Positions 63,865 through 64,000 of a DNA stretch of 64,000 nt are shown piece after piece. The notes under the pieces were generated by a model. That model was not told where the DNA came from. It worked only from the letters and a program-made list of their open reading frames with translations, and ran no database searches. Origin of the DNA: Burkholderia sp. BCC1644 (GTDB lineage Bacteria > Pseudomonadota > Gammaproteobacteria > Burkholderiales > Burkholderiaceae). The stretch's first letter is position 1. Every line of letters starts with the position of its first letter. The stretch is taken from positions 558,001-622,000 of the forward strand of contig NZ_CADFEI010000002.1 in NCBI RefSeq assembly GCF_902833225.1, written 5' to 3'. Both the position numbers and the translations under genes were made by a program.

Positions 63865-64000
63865 TCAATCGAACTCGTGCTGCCGCGCATCGGCCTCGAG
63901 CGGCGCATCGTGGTAGCCGACCGTCGCGATCTCCTGCAGATAGCGCGCCAGAAATGCGCCGATCGACCCGGCGGCCTCGTACTGATGCACGTGACGGAAT
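63865..64000 (-). CDS. C-terminal end of a protein running off the right edge
   Basis: 45 codons up to a TGA at 63865-63867. The translated end RHVHQYEAAGSIGAFLARYLQEIATVGY... EADARQHEFD, with a leading HxxQYE-like stretch, resembles the DUF4157-type metallopeptidase-like ends (HELxHVxQY). The start is outside the window, so no more can be said. 102 bp separate it from the DedA fusion, same strand. Confidence 0.6.
   Translation of the reverse strand, partial: FRHVHQYEAAGSIGAFLARYLQEIATVGYHDAPLEADARQHEFD

Noticed and set aside
1..64000. CRISPR arrays, prophage, insertion sequences, tRNA or rRNA
   Set aside because: No regularly spaced repeats, transposase, integrase or structural RNA signature was seen. 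Minor repeats (33770-33995) are gene-end duplications, not arrays.

Overview
The window is GC-rich, densely coded bacterial DNA. OmpC-type porins with the STVTLYG or SSVTLYG N-terminus, many LysR, AraC and IclR regulators, and catabolic modules each paired with a porin or transporter point to Burkholderia sensu lato, most likely the B. cepacia complex and plausibly a secondary replicon (inference from gene content only). No rRNA, tRNA, CRISPR array, insertion sequence or prophage was found.

Layout. 1-1662: the end of a Tat-exported DJ-1/PfpI-like protein and an SDR. 1860-6275: a scavenging set of amidohydrolase, Na+/solute symporter with its DUF3311 partner, and porin. 6579-14600: an IclR regulator divergent from a seven-gene, stop/start-overlapped operon with a PotABCD-type ABC importer and a three-subunit FAD/[2Fe-2S] dehydrogenase like opine or D-hydroxyproline dehydrogenases. 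14634-17517: serine hydrolase, BON lipoprotein, porin. 17631-30795: a CoA-linked acid module (MFS, class III CoA-transferase, acyl-CoA dehydrogenase, acyl-CoA ligase, LysR), a second MFS, a 3-hydroxyacyl-CoA dehydrogenase translationally coupled to an opine-dehydrogenase-like protein, AraC, LysR and porin.

31206-49887 is an indole-3-acetic acid (auxin) degradation locus. It holds iacF, iacCD, a fused two-domain tautomerase, iacABIHE and iacG, MFS transporters, two LysR regulators and a FixL/FixJ-like two-component pair. It also carries a second iacG-iacA-like pair with an EthD-like gene. The products would convert IAA through dioxindole-3-acetate to catechol; catechol cleavage genes are not in the window. 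A 12-bp motif is shared by the promoters of a LysR gene and iacC, with a weaker version before iacF.

49899-64000 is mixed. The most unusual item is a 40-residue, very acidic peptide gene (52805-52927) with its own promoter, followed after a perfect 24-bp palindrome by an M29/NicX-like metalloenzyme (52986-53939). This could be a minimal peptide-modifying system. Other items are a GMC oxidoreductase next to a natural Baeyer-Villiger monooxygenase-esterase fusion, an exported LMW-phosphatase-like protein whose catalytic Cys is Asp, a HigBA-like toxin-antitoxin pair that may be leaderless, and a DedA-PAP2-LssY membrane fusion.
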